This document shows, piece by piece, positions 20,526 to 31,008 of a stretch of DNA of 64,000 nucleotides (positions are counted from its first letter, which is position 1; every line of letters starts with the position of its first letter). Source of the DNA: Cordylochernes scorpioides (taxonomy: Eukaryota; Arthropoda; Arachnida; Pseudoscorpiones; Chernetidae); contig CP092870.1 in NCBI GenBank assembly GCA_030710605.1, positions 57,903,057 to 57,967,056 on the forward strand, read 5' to 3'. Made by a program: the position numbers and the translations under genes. The notes below the pieces were generated by a model. It did no database searches. It had not been told where the DNA came from and saw only the letters and a list, made by a program, of their open reading frames with translations.

Positions 20526-21580
20526 ACCAATTAAAGGAACTCACTGGTTTAACGGTCGCCGAGATGGTACATCGAGCTCAAGACAGAGATGGCTGGTGTC
20601 GTGTTTGGGATGTAATACGTACAGTACAACGTTCGATCGCGAATAAAATGATGACCAATTAAAGGAACTCACTGGTTTAACGGTCGCCGAGATGGTACAT
20701 CGAGCTCAAGACAGAGATGACTGGCGTCGTGTTTGGGATGTAATACGTACAGTGGACCCACAACGTTTGATCACGAATAAAATGATGACCAATTAAAGGA
20801 ACTCACTGGTTTAACGGTCGCCGAGATGGTACATCGAGCTCAAGACAGAGATGACTGGCGTCGTGTTTGGGATGTAATACGTACAGTACAACGTTCGATC
20901 GCGAATAAAATGATGACCAATTAAAGGAACTCACTGGTTTAACGGTCGCCGAGATGGTACATCGAGCTCAAGACAGAGATGACTGGCGTCGTGTTTGGGA
21001 TGTAATACGTACAGTACAACGTTCGATCGCGAATAAAATGATGACCAATTAAAGGAACTCACTGGTTTAACGGTCGCCGAGATGGTACATCGAGCTCAAG
21101 ACAGAGATGACTGGCGTCGTGTTTGGGATGTAATACGTACAGTACAACGTTCGATCGCGAATAAAATGATGACCAATTAAAGGAACTCACTGGTTTAACG
21201 GTCGCCGAGATGGTACATCGAGCTCAAGACAGAGATGACTGGCGTCGTGTTTGGGATGTAATACGTACAGTACAACGTTCGATCGCGAATAAAATGATGA
21301 CCAATTAAAGGAACTCACTGGTTTAACGGTCGCCGAGATGGTACATCGAGCTCAAGACAGAGATGACTGGCGTCGTGTTTGGGATGTAATACGTACAGTA
21401 CAACGTTCGATCGCGAATAAAATGATGACCAATTAAAGGAACTCACTGGTTTAACGGTCGCCGAGATGGTACATCGAGCTCAAGACAGAGATGACTGGTG
21501 TCGTGTTTGGGATGTAATACGTACAGTGGGCCACAACGTTCGATCGCGAATAAAATGATGACCAATTAAAGGAACTCAAG
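20526..21580 (+). repeat. 128-bp tandem array derived from a LINE C-terminus
   Basis: Eight units start 'ccaattaaaggaactcact' (20527, 20653, 20789, 20917, 21045, 21173, 21301 and 21429), and a truncated ninth lies near 21562. Most are 128 bp. The first is 126 bp and two carry extra bases after 'cgtacagtgg'. Each unit encodes 'LKELTGLTVAEMVHRAQDR' followed by 'DDWRRVWDVIRT', which resembles the last residues of LINE reverse transcriptase proteins. As 128 is not a multiple of three, no long frame results. Confidence 0.8.
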
Positions 21581-21589
21581 ACAAAAAAT

Positions 21590-22080
21590 TTTTGTTCAAA
21601 CGTTGAGAAAATAAAACTCTAACTGGCTGAAGTGTTTATTTTTAAAATAAATATGAATGCCGGCCAGGCAACGCCTATCCTCAGTATTACAAAATATATA
21701 TTAAAAACTCTTCAAAAAGCAGCAATCAAGATAAAAAAAAACTACGTATTAAACATTTCACTTATATTTAAAAAGATTATTAATTCCAATATTTTCCTAT
21801 TGGCAAGTAACACATCAATTTCAAGGTTACCCAGTGACGCCATTGTTACAAGGCAGCATTCCAAAAATCTGGGCGTATTTGGTCATAAAATATTGTTATT
21901 AATAGAAAATAATTCCTAAAGCCACGAATTGTCTTGGTTTTTAGAACATTTAAATCGTTATTTATATTGCCACGTGGAAAATTAGGGAAGACAAAAACTT
22001 CAGGAGGAGACAACAATTTATTTCAGGGAAGGACAAACTATGCGTGATAAACAAAAGATAAGCAAAAGAGGGGAAAGTAC
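21590..22080 (-). repeat. Family E end, inverted copy
   Basis: 21590-21690 contains 'cgttgagaaaataaaactct' and 'gccggccaggcaacgcctat', the inverse of the family E start at 55795. 'gccacgtggaaaattaggg' and 'aggaggagacaacaattta' near 21970-22025 match the inverse of 56200-56290. The sequence between is AT-rich and unrecognised. Confidence 0.6.
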
Positions 22081-22261
22081 AGAGTATAGCCAAATATAGA
22101 CATAAAAAATAATACTCTGTTAATAAAATAATAAATACTTTGTTACATATAAACAGGTGTGGTCGTTGTCTTCTCCCGGTGATGATTGACAGGTGTCCCA
22201 TGGAGCTTCTTGTGGTTGTAGAGCTACTTGACAATATTAAAGACAAACACAAAAAGATATA

Positions 22262-22560
22262 CCCTGACCGCTCACATGCGCATTTTAGATGGGAGATCGC
22301 TATCTAGAGGAACGCAAACTTGGCCTTAAATACCCTTTTTTTTATTTCTCAGGAAGCCTCTAGGACCAAATTTTTTATCGTTAAGGTACAGTCTGTACCA
22401 CGCTGACGAGGGATAACAGCCCGAAACGCAAATGTGGCTAGCCTTTCTTGATTTTTCAAGAAATTTGGTTGACCAAATATCAGGGAACAAGTTAAGTAAA
22501 CGTTTAGTTGATTTTTGTTTAACTAGATAGCGCTATGCCACATCTAAAATGATCATGTAA
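22262..22560. mobile_element. Family F MITE
   Basis: The ends 'catgcgcattttagatg' and 'catctaaaatgatcatgt' are inverted, with inner 'tcgctatctagagg' and 'actagatagcgctatg'. The middle has 'acagcccgaaacgc', shared with family B. Related ends occur near 42690-42760, 58195-58265 and 58865-58930. No coding region is seen. Confidence 0.6.
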
Positions 22561-22569
22561 ACGATCAGT

Positions 22570-23200
22570 ATATGTCTTTTTATTTTAAATACATATGTGG
22601 TGTTGAGGTCTGGTAGCCTCTTGTAGAATTCTGTCGACTAAATATGTGATGAGTGATCCTGTTGACTCTCGCTATACTGTGTTGACCGAGAGGAACAGTC
22701 AGGATGTGGAGTTTTCCAGTACCTCTCTGCACCTTGGAAGACCTTTAAAAGTTCTCACAAAGTACAGGCAGTCGTGGTCGAGGCAGAGTGGAAAGCTTGG
22801 GAATGTCCACACAAAAAACGAAGACACAGTTGCACTAAGAAAGTTCCGTGAACAGATAAAAGTTGAGCTAGGAGCGAAAAATGGAGATAGAAGAGTTCTT
22901 ACTGGCCACATGGTGGATGAGGAGGACCTTGGTGACAACCTACGAGGGCTCACGCAGATGGTGAACTGACTGTATTTATAGGATAAGACGGGGGCCTTAT
23001 GCGACAGGGGCGTGGATCGTCTGGCGAAACTGTACACTGGCGCCGTCCTGACAGTTTCCATTTTTAGACCTTGTTGTGGGAATTCTAAATCTATCTCGAT
23101 TTTAGACGTTATGACTTCTATCTCTTGCTTCAGCTCAACTCTTAATCTATTACAGAGTTTGTACAAAGTACAATACACATGATGATGTAATGACAAATGT
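22570..23200. other. Unassigned region with overlapping open frames
   Basis: A plus frame of 107 residues (22646-22969, ending 'DNLRGLTQMVN') and a minus frame of 165 residues (22699-23196) overlap. The region is GC-richer than its neighbours. The plus peptide looks more protein-like (mixed charged residues, 'KNEDTVALRKFREQIKVEL'), but I recognise no family. No second copy was noticed. It could be a fragment of a gene or of a transposon. Confidence 0.3.
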
Positions 23201-23487
23201 CAATCATGCGTATAATCATTTACAGATGTGTTTCTATATACAACATGAAAATCTTGTCATAAGTTATATACAATATGGGGTTGTTGGTTTAAATTACCAT
23301 ACATATATGTTATTAAAATTACAATTATATTCTCACAATAAGTATCTTTTTTATTTAAAAAACGCTAGATTTCAAGCGTTAGTCGCTCTTCAACGGGCTT
23401 ACAATAATATCGACTTGATCCCACCAGAAATATTTACAAAAAACAAACGCGCTCAGCGTGGATATTTATAACTGAAAATTTTGAATT

Positions 23488-24240
23488 GGGTTGTACGGAG
23501 GGTGTTTCCTTTCAAATGAAACGATTTTCGAGCGCTCGCGTTTTGAACGTGCAGGCATGCTGCACACGACACTGGTTCCAATAGATCTAGAATCTTCTGG
23601 AGAATTCATTTTCATCAGGTATCATGATTTTTGCAACATGGGGGGAGAGAGACTAACGCTCCAAGTCGAACAAACAATTCGGACCCTTTCCAAAGAAGGA
23701 AACAGTTATAGCGTCATAGTGAAAAAGCTAAAAGCAGAAGGACTAGATGTTGGCAAAGCTACAATATGTAGGGTAGTAAATGGCATCGGAAAGAAAAGGG
23801 AAGCTGAATCCAATGGGCAAAAATTTCAAGTCGATCGACCACGTCCGGTGCGGACCCCCGCCACGGTTTCCAAGGTAAAGCGGCTAGCAACTACTGAAAA
23901 TCCACCATCTCAGCGCCAACTTTCCAGAATGTGTGGAACATCGCTAAAAACGATAAATAACATCATTCACAAAGATTTGGAACTGGATACCCGACGAAAA
24001 GGCAAGGTTCACAAGCTCACCCCTTTCCACATGAAAAACCGTGCAACGAATGCCCGGAAGCTCTACGAGGAACACCTGGCCGGTTCCAGATCGGAATATA
24101 CTGCAACATTGGACGAAGCATGGATGTATGTGACGTATTGCAATGGAATCCGGAAGATCTGTTACATCAAAAGAGGCAATCAGGTCCCGGATAATTGGGT
24201 TCACCAATGCTCCGAAACTTTCCCTAAAGGTTTCATGGTT
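23488..24240 (+). pseudogene. Tc1/mariner-type transposase, 3' truncated
   Basis: The likely start is the ATG at 23638 ('MGGERLTLQVEQTIRTL'). Residues 5-60 form a helix-turn-helix domain and the second half of a paired-type DNA-binding region follows ('PPSQRQLSRMCGTSLKTINN'). The catalytic core begins 'YTATLDEAWMYV' with the first Asp. Sequence ends after 'FPKGFMVVYV', where family D repeat begins, so the second Asp and the last acidic residue are lost. It would act on terminal inverted repeats with TA target sites. No matching inverted repeat was found nearby. Confidence 0.8.
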
Positions 24241-24243
24241 GTA

Positions 24244-24555
24244 TATGTATATGAATAGACATATATGTTATATTAAAATATTATATTATTTAAATTATAT
24301 TTCATAGATTCAATTACTTCGTTAAATCAACCACCAGAGGTCACGCTTCCCCTATAAAGACTCATTGTTGTTGTTTCCCGATGGCCGACTCAAATCTTTT
24401 GTACATTATGTAAATAAGTTTTTCTTTTTTTTTTTATTCTTACGCCTTAAGTCAGGCAGTACTTTAATCCAATTATGTTTTTTTCTATATTCCATAAGTT
24501 CAATTAAAGCAATCTCTGATTAAGACTATTATTATTATTGCCACGACTACATCAC
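24244..24555. repeat. Family D dispersed repeat, copy 2
   Basis: It shares long stretches with 14818-15125 ('agaggtcacgcttcccct', 'tcttacgccttaagtcagg'). It abuts the broken end of the transposase, so its insertion or an associated deletion removed the transposase C-terminus. Confidence 0.75.
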
Positions 24556-24655
24556 CAATACCATTTAGTACTAAAAAGGACCAGAAAATAACTCCATAGC
24601 ATAATCCTCAAGATGATCAAAAATCAACAGAAATCTCATTCTTTTTATTTATATA

Positions 24656-25038
24656 ATACTAGACGGGTGACCCTGCTTCGCCCCGGGATTGACCCGTGTG
24701 CATATCTACCCGAGTGATATATATTTAGATAATATTTTTTTTATATAATTGTTTGTAATTAGCATTATCTATTTGTTTGCATCAGCATAATTTAATCTAA
24801 TCTTTGATAGAGGGCGCTGTTCGTGAGCTAAGTAGAATAATTTGAATATATAGTTTTAATAATTGATTTATATATTTTTTAAAATAGCCTATCGTCTTCC
24901 CCGTATTTTTTTTTACCTATGTATGGAAATTTTGGTTTGAATTAGTGAACTACTGCGAATTTGTATACCGGACATACAAACAAACAAACATACATACATA
25001 CATACATACATACAAACATTCATTTTTATATAATATAT
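24656..25038 (+). mobile_element. Family G repeat with GC-rich head and CATA tail
   Basis: The head 'actagacgggtgaccctgct' with 'cgccccggg' resembles heads at 51234 and, inverted, at 58615. The tail ends in 'aaacaaacaaacatacatac'. Length is about 380 bp. The next LTR element begins immediately after the tail, at 25039. Its transposon class is uncertain (Helitron-like or a short non-autonomous retroelement). Confidence 0.55.
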
Positions 25039-25260
25039 TGATACGTGCTGTAAATATCTCAAAATTATTATTCTCATATTTAACTTTTCATAGAACTTTA
25101 TTCCAATAATCATCCTCACTTGGCATTGTTTACACGAGGACTTTGTAAAATGGCGGACGTTGGTTAAATATAAAAAACTAACGAGACATACATTCTTGAT
25201 TATTTATTTCCTTTACATTAAAAATAGCTAAAAAAGAAAAACTTACATACATCCGCAACA
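25039..25260 (+). repeat. 5' LTR of the RT-less Ty3-type element
   Basis: 222 bp, matching 27848-28069. It starts TG and ends CA as is usual. It contains 'aaaatggcggacgttgg'. Confidence 0.9.
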
Positions 25261-25264
25261 TACT

Positions 25265-25280
25265 TGGCGCAGCCGAAAGG
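25265..25280 (+). promoter_or_regulatory. Primer-binding site
   Basis: 'tggcgcagccgaaagg' begins four bases after the LTR. The TGG start fits the CCA end of a tRNA, and 'tggcgcag' resembles sites assigned to tRNA-Ser in some insect Ty3-type elements. The exact tRNA cannot be fixed from here. Confidence 0.6.
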
Positions 25281-25372
25281 ATACGAAAGAAAATTAAAAA
25301 GGTAAATTTTTAATCAAAAGATTATATATTTCAAATTTAAATAACTCATTTATAAACATCTTTATTTTTATA

Positions 25373-27808
25373 ATGGCAAATATACATAGATTTGAAAAAT
25401 ATTCTGGCAGTAAGAATAATATAAAAATTGAAAGTTGGATTAAGTTGTATGAAGTAGAAAATTTAAAAGCAAACGATGAAGAAAAAATACACAATCTTAT
25501 CTACTATTTAGCAGATGAAGCCTTAGAATTTTTTGCTGATGAAATTCTTACAAATGCACATATAAAAAAATGGGAAACTGTAAAAGATAAACTCATTGCC
25601 AGATTTAAGCCTTGCACATATAGTCCCATTGTATTAACATCTAGCAGAAAGCTCCTTGCAAGTGAAACTGTGGAGACTTATTTTAAAGAAAAAATGGACT
25701 TACTGAATCAAACATCCTTGAAAAAGGAAGAGAAAATACAGCTACTAACAGATGGGCTACCTTTGAATTGGAGGGATGTGTTTGCAGCAGCACAACCTGC
25801 AGATCCAACCAAATGGATACAAGTTGCACTTTCTGTTGAGCATAACAGGCAACAAAGTAAGCTAAGAAATTTGTTTAAACCCAAAGTGTGCACTCTATCT
25901 CAACAGGAAAGATCAGCTTCAAATTGCCCATTTTTCTGCCCAATTTGCATGAAGAAAATAATTAAAGTGAAACATTGGTTGAATAAATGTCCTGATTATG
26001 ACCCAAATTATAAAACAGAAAGATCATCTAAAAATACACAACCAAAACAATTCATTACAACAGTCACAGAATCAACCACAAGTAATGAAACAAACAAAGT
26101 AACTTGCTTATCAACTAACAATCCTCCTAATAAATTGATAGACTTTAAAATTTGTGTCAACAAACATCCTTTACAAGCCTTCATAGACACAGGTGCTACC
26201 ATATCTTTAATAAGTCAAAATTTAATAAAAAGTTTGAATTTACATCCTTTAATAGATTCTCCCATGCAAATTCAACAAGCTAACTCATTAACCAAAACTT
26301 TGGGATATGTTCATGTAAATTTGCAAATTCATAATAAAACTAGAAAGGTCAAACTTCATGTAATACCTAATTTAAAATTCCAGCTACTCATTGGCTTGGA
26401 TATTGCAGAAGACTTTGAACTTATTGTTGACACTAAAGATAAAACAGTCTACACTAAGCAATCAGCAGAAATGGCACTTGTTTGCACAACCTGTAATCAG
26501 TTGCAACAACAACAACAAAACCAGATCCAACAGCAACAACAACAGAACCAGATTCAACAACAACAACAACAGAACCAGATTCAACAACAGCAACAAAACC
26601 AGGTCCAACAGCAACAAAATCAGATCCAGCAACAACAGCAGCATCAGCTCCAGCAACAACACCAGATGCAACAGCAGCAGAGACAACAACATCAAAGACA
26701 GGCAGATCTCAGCTTCATTGAAGACCCTCAAGATCATCAAAACACAGTGATGGTCAAGAAGAGAGGACTACTCAGGGCTGTGGTGCCTGCTTCTTTTAAA
26801 GAACATGTTCTGAAGGAATATCATGATAACATGAGTCACCCATCCATGAACAAGACAGTCAAATTAATAGTTCCTTTATTTTGGTGGTCAGACATGGTAC
26901 AGGAAATTAAATCTTATGTGAGATCATGCAAGACATGTCAACTGACTAAATCATCTAACCAACCAACTCTAGGACAACTAATAATTCCAGACACAGAATT
27001 ACAACCAGCTCAAGTAATAAGTGCAGATACAATAGTTATGGGAACAGCAGCTGAAAAGACAAAGCACAAGTACATCCAAGTGTTCATTGATCATCTTACA
27101 AGATATGTTTGGGCATTTCCCACTATCAAAAACACAGCTCAAGCAACGCTACAATGTTTCAACAGAATCCTTCAAGTCTCGCTACCCATAAAACATATTA
27201 TCACTGACAATGGAAAGAACTTTAATTCCAAGGAATTCAAAAGGTGTTTGAAAGTTCATAACATCAAACAAACTTTCACCACACCATACCACCCCCAGAG
27301 TAATGGAATGTGCGAAAAGGTTAACGGAACAATCATGACCAAATTAAGAACGGCCTTGCTTGATAAACCGAAAGTGAAATGGAGCACACTTTTGCCCAAG
27401 GTCATTACTGACTACAACAACACCCCTCATGACGTAACAGGTTTTCCGCCATCTTTTCTACTTTTTGGTTACAATGTACAGCCACAATTTGCTGATAACC
27501 CCTCAACCTCGGTAGAAGATGCTAGAAAACTGGCTATAAAAAGAACTCAACATCAGCGTGATATTTCTAAAAGAAGACATGATTCAAGACATCCCGACAT
27601 TGAATTTAAAGTTGGAGATCTCGTTCTTAAAAGAATTCCCTACAATGATCCGAGGCTAATTAAAACAGCTCCCAAATACGAAGGACCATTCCAAGTTTTG
27701 AGAAGATTGTCTAAAGTGACTTACGAACTCTCTACAACGGATCAAGACAACCCACCAAGAAATCCCACAGGAGATCCTATAAAGGCTCACATCTCTCAAT
27801 TAAAGTAA
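25373..27808 (+). CDS. Gag-protease-integrase polyprotein without RT
   Basis: 811 residues, intact. Residues 1-190 form a retrotransposon Gag, followed by a zinc-knuckle-like CPICMKKIIKVKHWLNKC with a long spacing (CX2CX8HX4C). The protease active site is 'AFIDTGATISLIS' with Asp272, and 'LLIGLDIAEDFELI' follows. Residues about 377-445 are mostly Gln, where other Ty3 elements have RT and RNase H. Next come the integrase H2C2 zinc module (about 480-525) and a core with Asp552, Asp612 and Glu648 (D-x59-D-x35-E). The C-terminal module has 'YEGPFQVLRR'. All integrase catalytic residues are present. The start is the first ATG after the primer site in frame. Confidence 0.92.
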   Translation: MANIHRFEKYSGSKNNIKIESWIKLYEVENLKANDEEKIHNLIYYLADEALEFFADEILTNAHIKKWETVKDKLIARFKPCTYSPIVLTSSRKLLASETVETYFKEKMDLLNQTSLKKEEKIQLLTDGLPLNWRDVFAAAQPADPTKWIQVALSVEHNRQQSKLRNLFKPKVCTLSQQERSASNCPFFCPICMKKIIKVKHWLNKCPDYDPNYKTERSSKNTQPKQFITTVTESTTSNETNKVTCLSTNNPPNKLIDFKICVNKHPLQAFIDTGATISLISQNLIKSLNLHPLIDSPMQIQQANSLTKTLGYVHVNLQIHNKTRKVKLHVIPNLKFQLLIGLDIAEDFELIVDTKDKTVYTKQSAEMALVCTTCNQLQQQQQNQIQQQQQQNQIQQQQQQNQIQQQQQNQVQQQQNQIQQQQQHQLQQQHQMQQQQRQQHQRQADLSFIEDPQDHQNTVMVKKRGLLRAVVPASFKEHVLKEYHDNMSHPSMNKTVKLIVPLFWWSDMVQEIKSYVRSCKTCQLTKSSNQPTLGQLIIPDTELQPAQVISADTIVMGTAAEKTKHKYIQVFIDHLTRYVWAFPTIKNTAQATLQCFNRILQVSLPIKHIITDNGKNFNSKEFKRCLKVHNIKQTFTTPYHPQSNGMCEKVNGTIMTKLRTALLDKPKVKWSTLLPKVITDYNNTPHDVTGFPPSFLLFGYNVQPQFADNPSTSVEDARKLAIKRTQHQRDISKRRHDSRHPDIEFKVGDLVLKRIPYNDPRLIKTAPKYEGPFQVLRRLSKVTYELSTTDQDNPPRNPTGDPIKAHISQLK

Positions 27809-27832
27809 TTTATTCTCCGTGAATAAATGCAT

Positions 27833-27847
27833 CAAAGCGGGGGTAAA
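27833..27847 (+). promoter_or_regulatory. Polypurine tract
   Basis: 'aaagcgggggtaaa' lies directly before the 3' LTR, the expected place for plus-strand priming. Its presence shows that the replication signals are kept although the polymerase is absent. Confidence 0.65.
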
Positions 27848-28069
27848 TGATACGTGCTGTAAATATCTCAAAATTATTATTCTCATATTTAACTTTTCAT
27901 AGAACTTTATTCTAATAATCATCATCACTTGGCATTGTTTACACGAAGACTTTGTAAAATGGCGGACGTTGGTTAAAAATAAAAAACTAACGAGACATAC
28001 ATTCTTGATTATTTATTTCCTTTACATTAAAAATAGCTAAAAAAGAAAAACTTACATACATCCGCAACA
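27848..28069 (+). repeat. 3' LTR of the RT-less Ty3-type element
   Basis: 222 bp. Differences from the 5' copy include 'ctaataatcatcatcac' for 'ccaataatcatcctcac' and 'acacgaagac' for 'acacgaggac'. It is followed by an AT microsatellite. Confidence 0.9.
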
Positions 28070-28544
28070 ATATATATATATATATTCATTATACCATGTT
28101 TTCTGCTGTAGAAGGGCTTCCGTGCCCGAAAGCTAGAGAATTAAAGGTTTTTCGGAATACTTTTCCCTGTAGACCTGAGATATACATATATGTATTCATA
28201 AAAAGACATCTCTTTATCGTTCAACGGAAATTTTCTGATGGCTTGCGCCATCTGTCGGAATAAATATAAACTATTCTGTTGATTTCTAATTATTCTAGGA
28301 ATAATTATTCCAAATATTTCATCAGAAAACTTTAATTTCACAATCAGGAGATGCATTTTTTCTTAATTTATCTACCATATCCCAGTATAATTTCACATTT
28401 GTACTATTTTTTCTCCCCCGGAGCACAGGGCCTAAACAAACAAGATATCTAAAAAAGCAAGTCATCAATATACTAGGAGGTCTGTTGGTTTAAGCTATTA
28501 ACTGATGTAATAGAAGAAAAAAAGCTATTTTTCAAATATATGTA
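28070..28544. repeat. AT microsatellite and family B fragment
   Basis: 28070-28085 is (AT)n. 28085-28180 contains 'tgtagaagggcttccgtgcc'. 28190-28410 is a family B partial foldback ('gacatctctttatcg', 'cacaatcaggagatgc') with a shortened inner part. The remainder up to 28544 is unassigned. Confidence 0.6.
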
Positions 28545-29390
28545 TGTGGCAATATCGTTGCGGGGTTTCTTGTTGTTGGATGCGAATGGTGATATTTGGT
28601 TGAAGCGCAGTCGTTGAGTGGTAAGTGAAGCACACAGTTAGGAATAATCAGGACACGTGATTGTTTGAAAATAAAAGGCAACTGGATTGGAGGAAAGAAA
28701 GCTTGAGAAGGCGGAGCGATTTTGATTGTTAATTAACTGATCACATGGTGGTGATTGTACTTAGCTATGAGCTGAGCGGGGAGAGGTCCTGGGCCGATGT
28801 CACCTCGTTGGAAGTGAAGGAGCAACTCTAGGTGTTGTTCCTATGAGAGCTAAGACACTACTGACAATTCTTGTCTTTCGATTTAACACCAAACCTCAGT
28901 GTCTCTCTGATGGGTCGAGAGATGTCACATGATCTTTTTCTATTGGTTGACCTACTTAAGGTGCTATCTTCTGATAGGCCGGCGGCTTCCCTTGATGAAA
29001 GCTGTGCCCTGCCTGGTAGGAAGTGTCGAGTGTTATTTTTGACTTTATTTACTTCCGTGTTATCAAATACGTCCTATCTTTGCCGGAAGCATTGGATGTC
29101 TCTCAAACTTTTATAACTTTTGGTCACTCGACACGTCCTGTTTTTCAGGAAGTATTGAGTGCATCTTGGCTAAAATAACTTCTGTGGATACTAGAGACGT
29201 CCGGTCTCTGCCCCTGCAGTATTGACACAGGGGTGCCCAGAATAGTCGTGCCAATCTTAGATCTACTTCCTATATCTTAATGCTACTTGCTTCCCTCCAG
29301 TTACCTTGTTCTTTATTAAGTCTTTGAAAATCATACATGGTACATACATAGTGGGTCGGGGTTGCATTTAATTATATACAAATTATGACA
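28545..29390 (-). repeat. 3' LTR (left copy) of the defective LTR element
   Basis: 846 bp. On the minus strand it begins TGTCATAATTTG and ends GCCACA. It carries AATAAA on the minus strand (the inverse of 'ctttatta' near 29313). The 81-residue plus-strand frame inside it is also present in the other LTR and is not a gene. The adjacent purine-rich tract (minus 'gtagggggcgca') at 29391-29402 can serve as polypurine tract. Confidence 0.9.
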
Positions 29391-31008
29391 GATGCGCCCC
29401 CTACATGTGAAGAATTCAAGAAGGGGTTAGCCTGAGAGAATTCTGTAAAATGAAAAATAATTTTGTGGGAAAATTAGTTGTAGGTATTGAGGGGCTATAT
29501 ACAAGCATTGCTGGTGACATAAGTAAGATAGAATGGGGTTGATGATATAGGTTGAGTATAATTAATAGAAATCAAAAATTTTTTAATTGTAAGAAATCAA
29601 TGAATGTTATGGTACATAGTGGGTAAAACAAAGAAAATGCGCCTAAACGAATTCTACTCGAGATAAGAAATGATATCGAGGGCGTTCTATTAAGGCTTTT
29701 GAAATCAAATAAAAATAATATAAAAATAGTTGAATGAAATCAAAATTGAATGTGTTTGGTTGAAAAAAGAAAAATATTTTGTTGCATGGTGACAAAGACA
29801 ACTGCTTAGTTACTTTTTTGCTCGAATTCTGAGAAAAAGGAATCGAGGAAATTTCATAAGGTGCTTTGAAATCAGAACAAAATGAAATAAGAAGTTGAAT
29901 GAAATCAAAATTGAATGTGTTTGGTTGAATGGTGAGAGAAAAAAAAAAAAAAAAAAAAAAGGAAAAATGCCTAACCATATTCTAGCTCGGAATTGGGAAT
30001 GGAAACCGAGGGAATTTTATTAGGGCTTGTGAGAAATCAAAATAAAAATAAGAATAAAAGTTGAACGAAATCAAAGGTGAGTGCTTGAAAAAAGGAAAGA
30101 TGAAAAATAAAAAGGTTTTAACAATAAAGGGTGATTTAATGTTTTTAGTTTAATCGAAAACCAGTGGGTTTTCGTTGATAATTGAGTTGTGGCAATTTAA
30201 GCTAAGTGGTAAATAGATTGATAATTGATAAATAAAAATGATAATATAAACTAATTGGAAAAAAAATGATAATTAATGATTAAAAGTGGTAATAAGTTGA
30301 ATAAATTGATAAATTGATTAAGTATTTAAATTTTAATTGAGAAAAATAATGAAAATGATTGATGTGAAAAATAAGGTATATTGGTTTGAACCCTTTGGTA
30401 TCTACATGCCCTGATCTAAATGTATTGATTGTTCCATTTTGCCCTATAAATGTTTTACTTGCTCAATTATGCCCTATAAATTTTTTGTCTCGTCTGTAGC
30501 GACACTTAGGTGAAAAACGTGATTCTAGCCCTTAAGTGCGTTTATGCTGTGTACAGGAGACATGGAATTCTATATAACCTTTATGTGTAATTTTTTGTCT
30601 TTGTGTGTGTGTTGTGAAAAAAATGTTAGAAGTCGGTTGTGTAAGAAATGTGTGAGTGAATTCTATGTGTTGTCTCGTATATGTGTAATTGGTTGGTAAA
30701 AAATCGATATGTAGACTCGAACTGGAATCAAAATCGGTGGTATAGCGAGGTTCCCAGTTGACCTCAATAGGGGATCTTCTCATTGTAATTAGAGATACGG
30801 AAGTGGGGTGTGTCGGGCAAAAGAGAGGGAGGGAAATTGGAGATCGGACGAGGGCGCTCCGCTTTGTTTACAGAGGCCGAATTTATCGCTGCGAACTACA
30901 CTTCCGTCGTGGTGTCTCAAATTCTCGTTTCCTGCCGTCTATTTATTTTTGGTGCGGCTCAGATCTTGTTTTTGGAGCGTGATTTCTTCGACACTGGTTG
31001 GTTATCTT
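29391..31008 (-). other. AT-rich 3' region of the defective LTR element
   Basis: No conserved domain is seen. It includes an A-run of about 22 at 29938-29960 and repeats of 'gaaatcaaaattgaatgtg' (29737 and 29907). A GC-richer patch at 30800-31000 has several short frames on the plus strand that I do not consider genes. The function could be packaging or spacing, or simply decay. Confidence 0.5.

Larger units (their letters stand above)
25039..28069 (+). mobile_element. Ty3-type LTR element lacking reverse transcriptase
   Basis: 3031 bp: 222-bp LTRs at both ends (TGATACGT to CGCAACA), a primer site, one uninterrupted 811-codon Gag-protease-integrase frame and a polypurine tract. There is no RT and no RNase H. 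The LTRs differ at about four positions by eye. Flanks are 'atatat' on both sides, consistent with a short target duplication but ambiguous in TA-rich sequence. The open frame and similar LTRs suggest recent movement using an enzyme supplied by another element. Confidence 0.9.

Noticed and set aside
26391-26750. 119-residue plus and 92-residue minus frames opposite the Gln-rich tract
   Set aside because: They are shadows of the CAA/CAG repeat in the 811-codon frame (Asn-rich and Leu-rich readings).
28871-29116. 81-residue frame duplicated at 34314-34559 as a gene pair
   Set aside because: Both copies lie inside the two matching LTRs and run antisense to the element.
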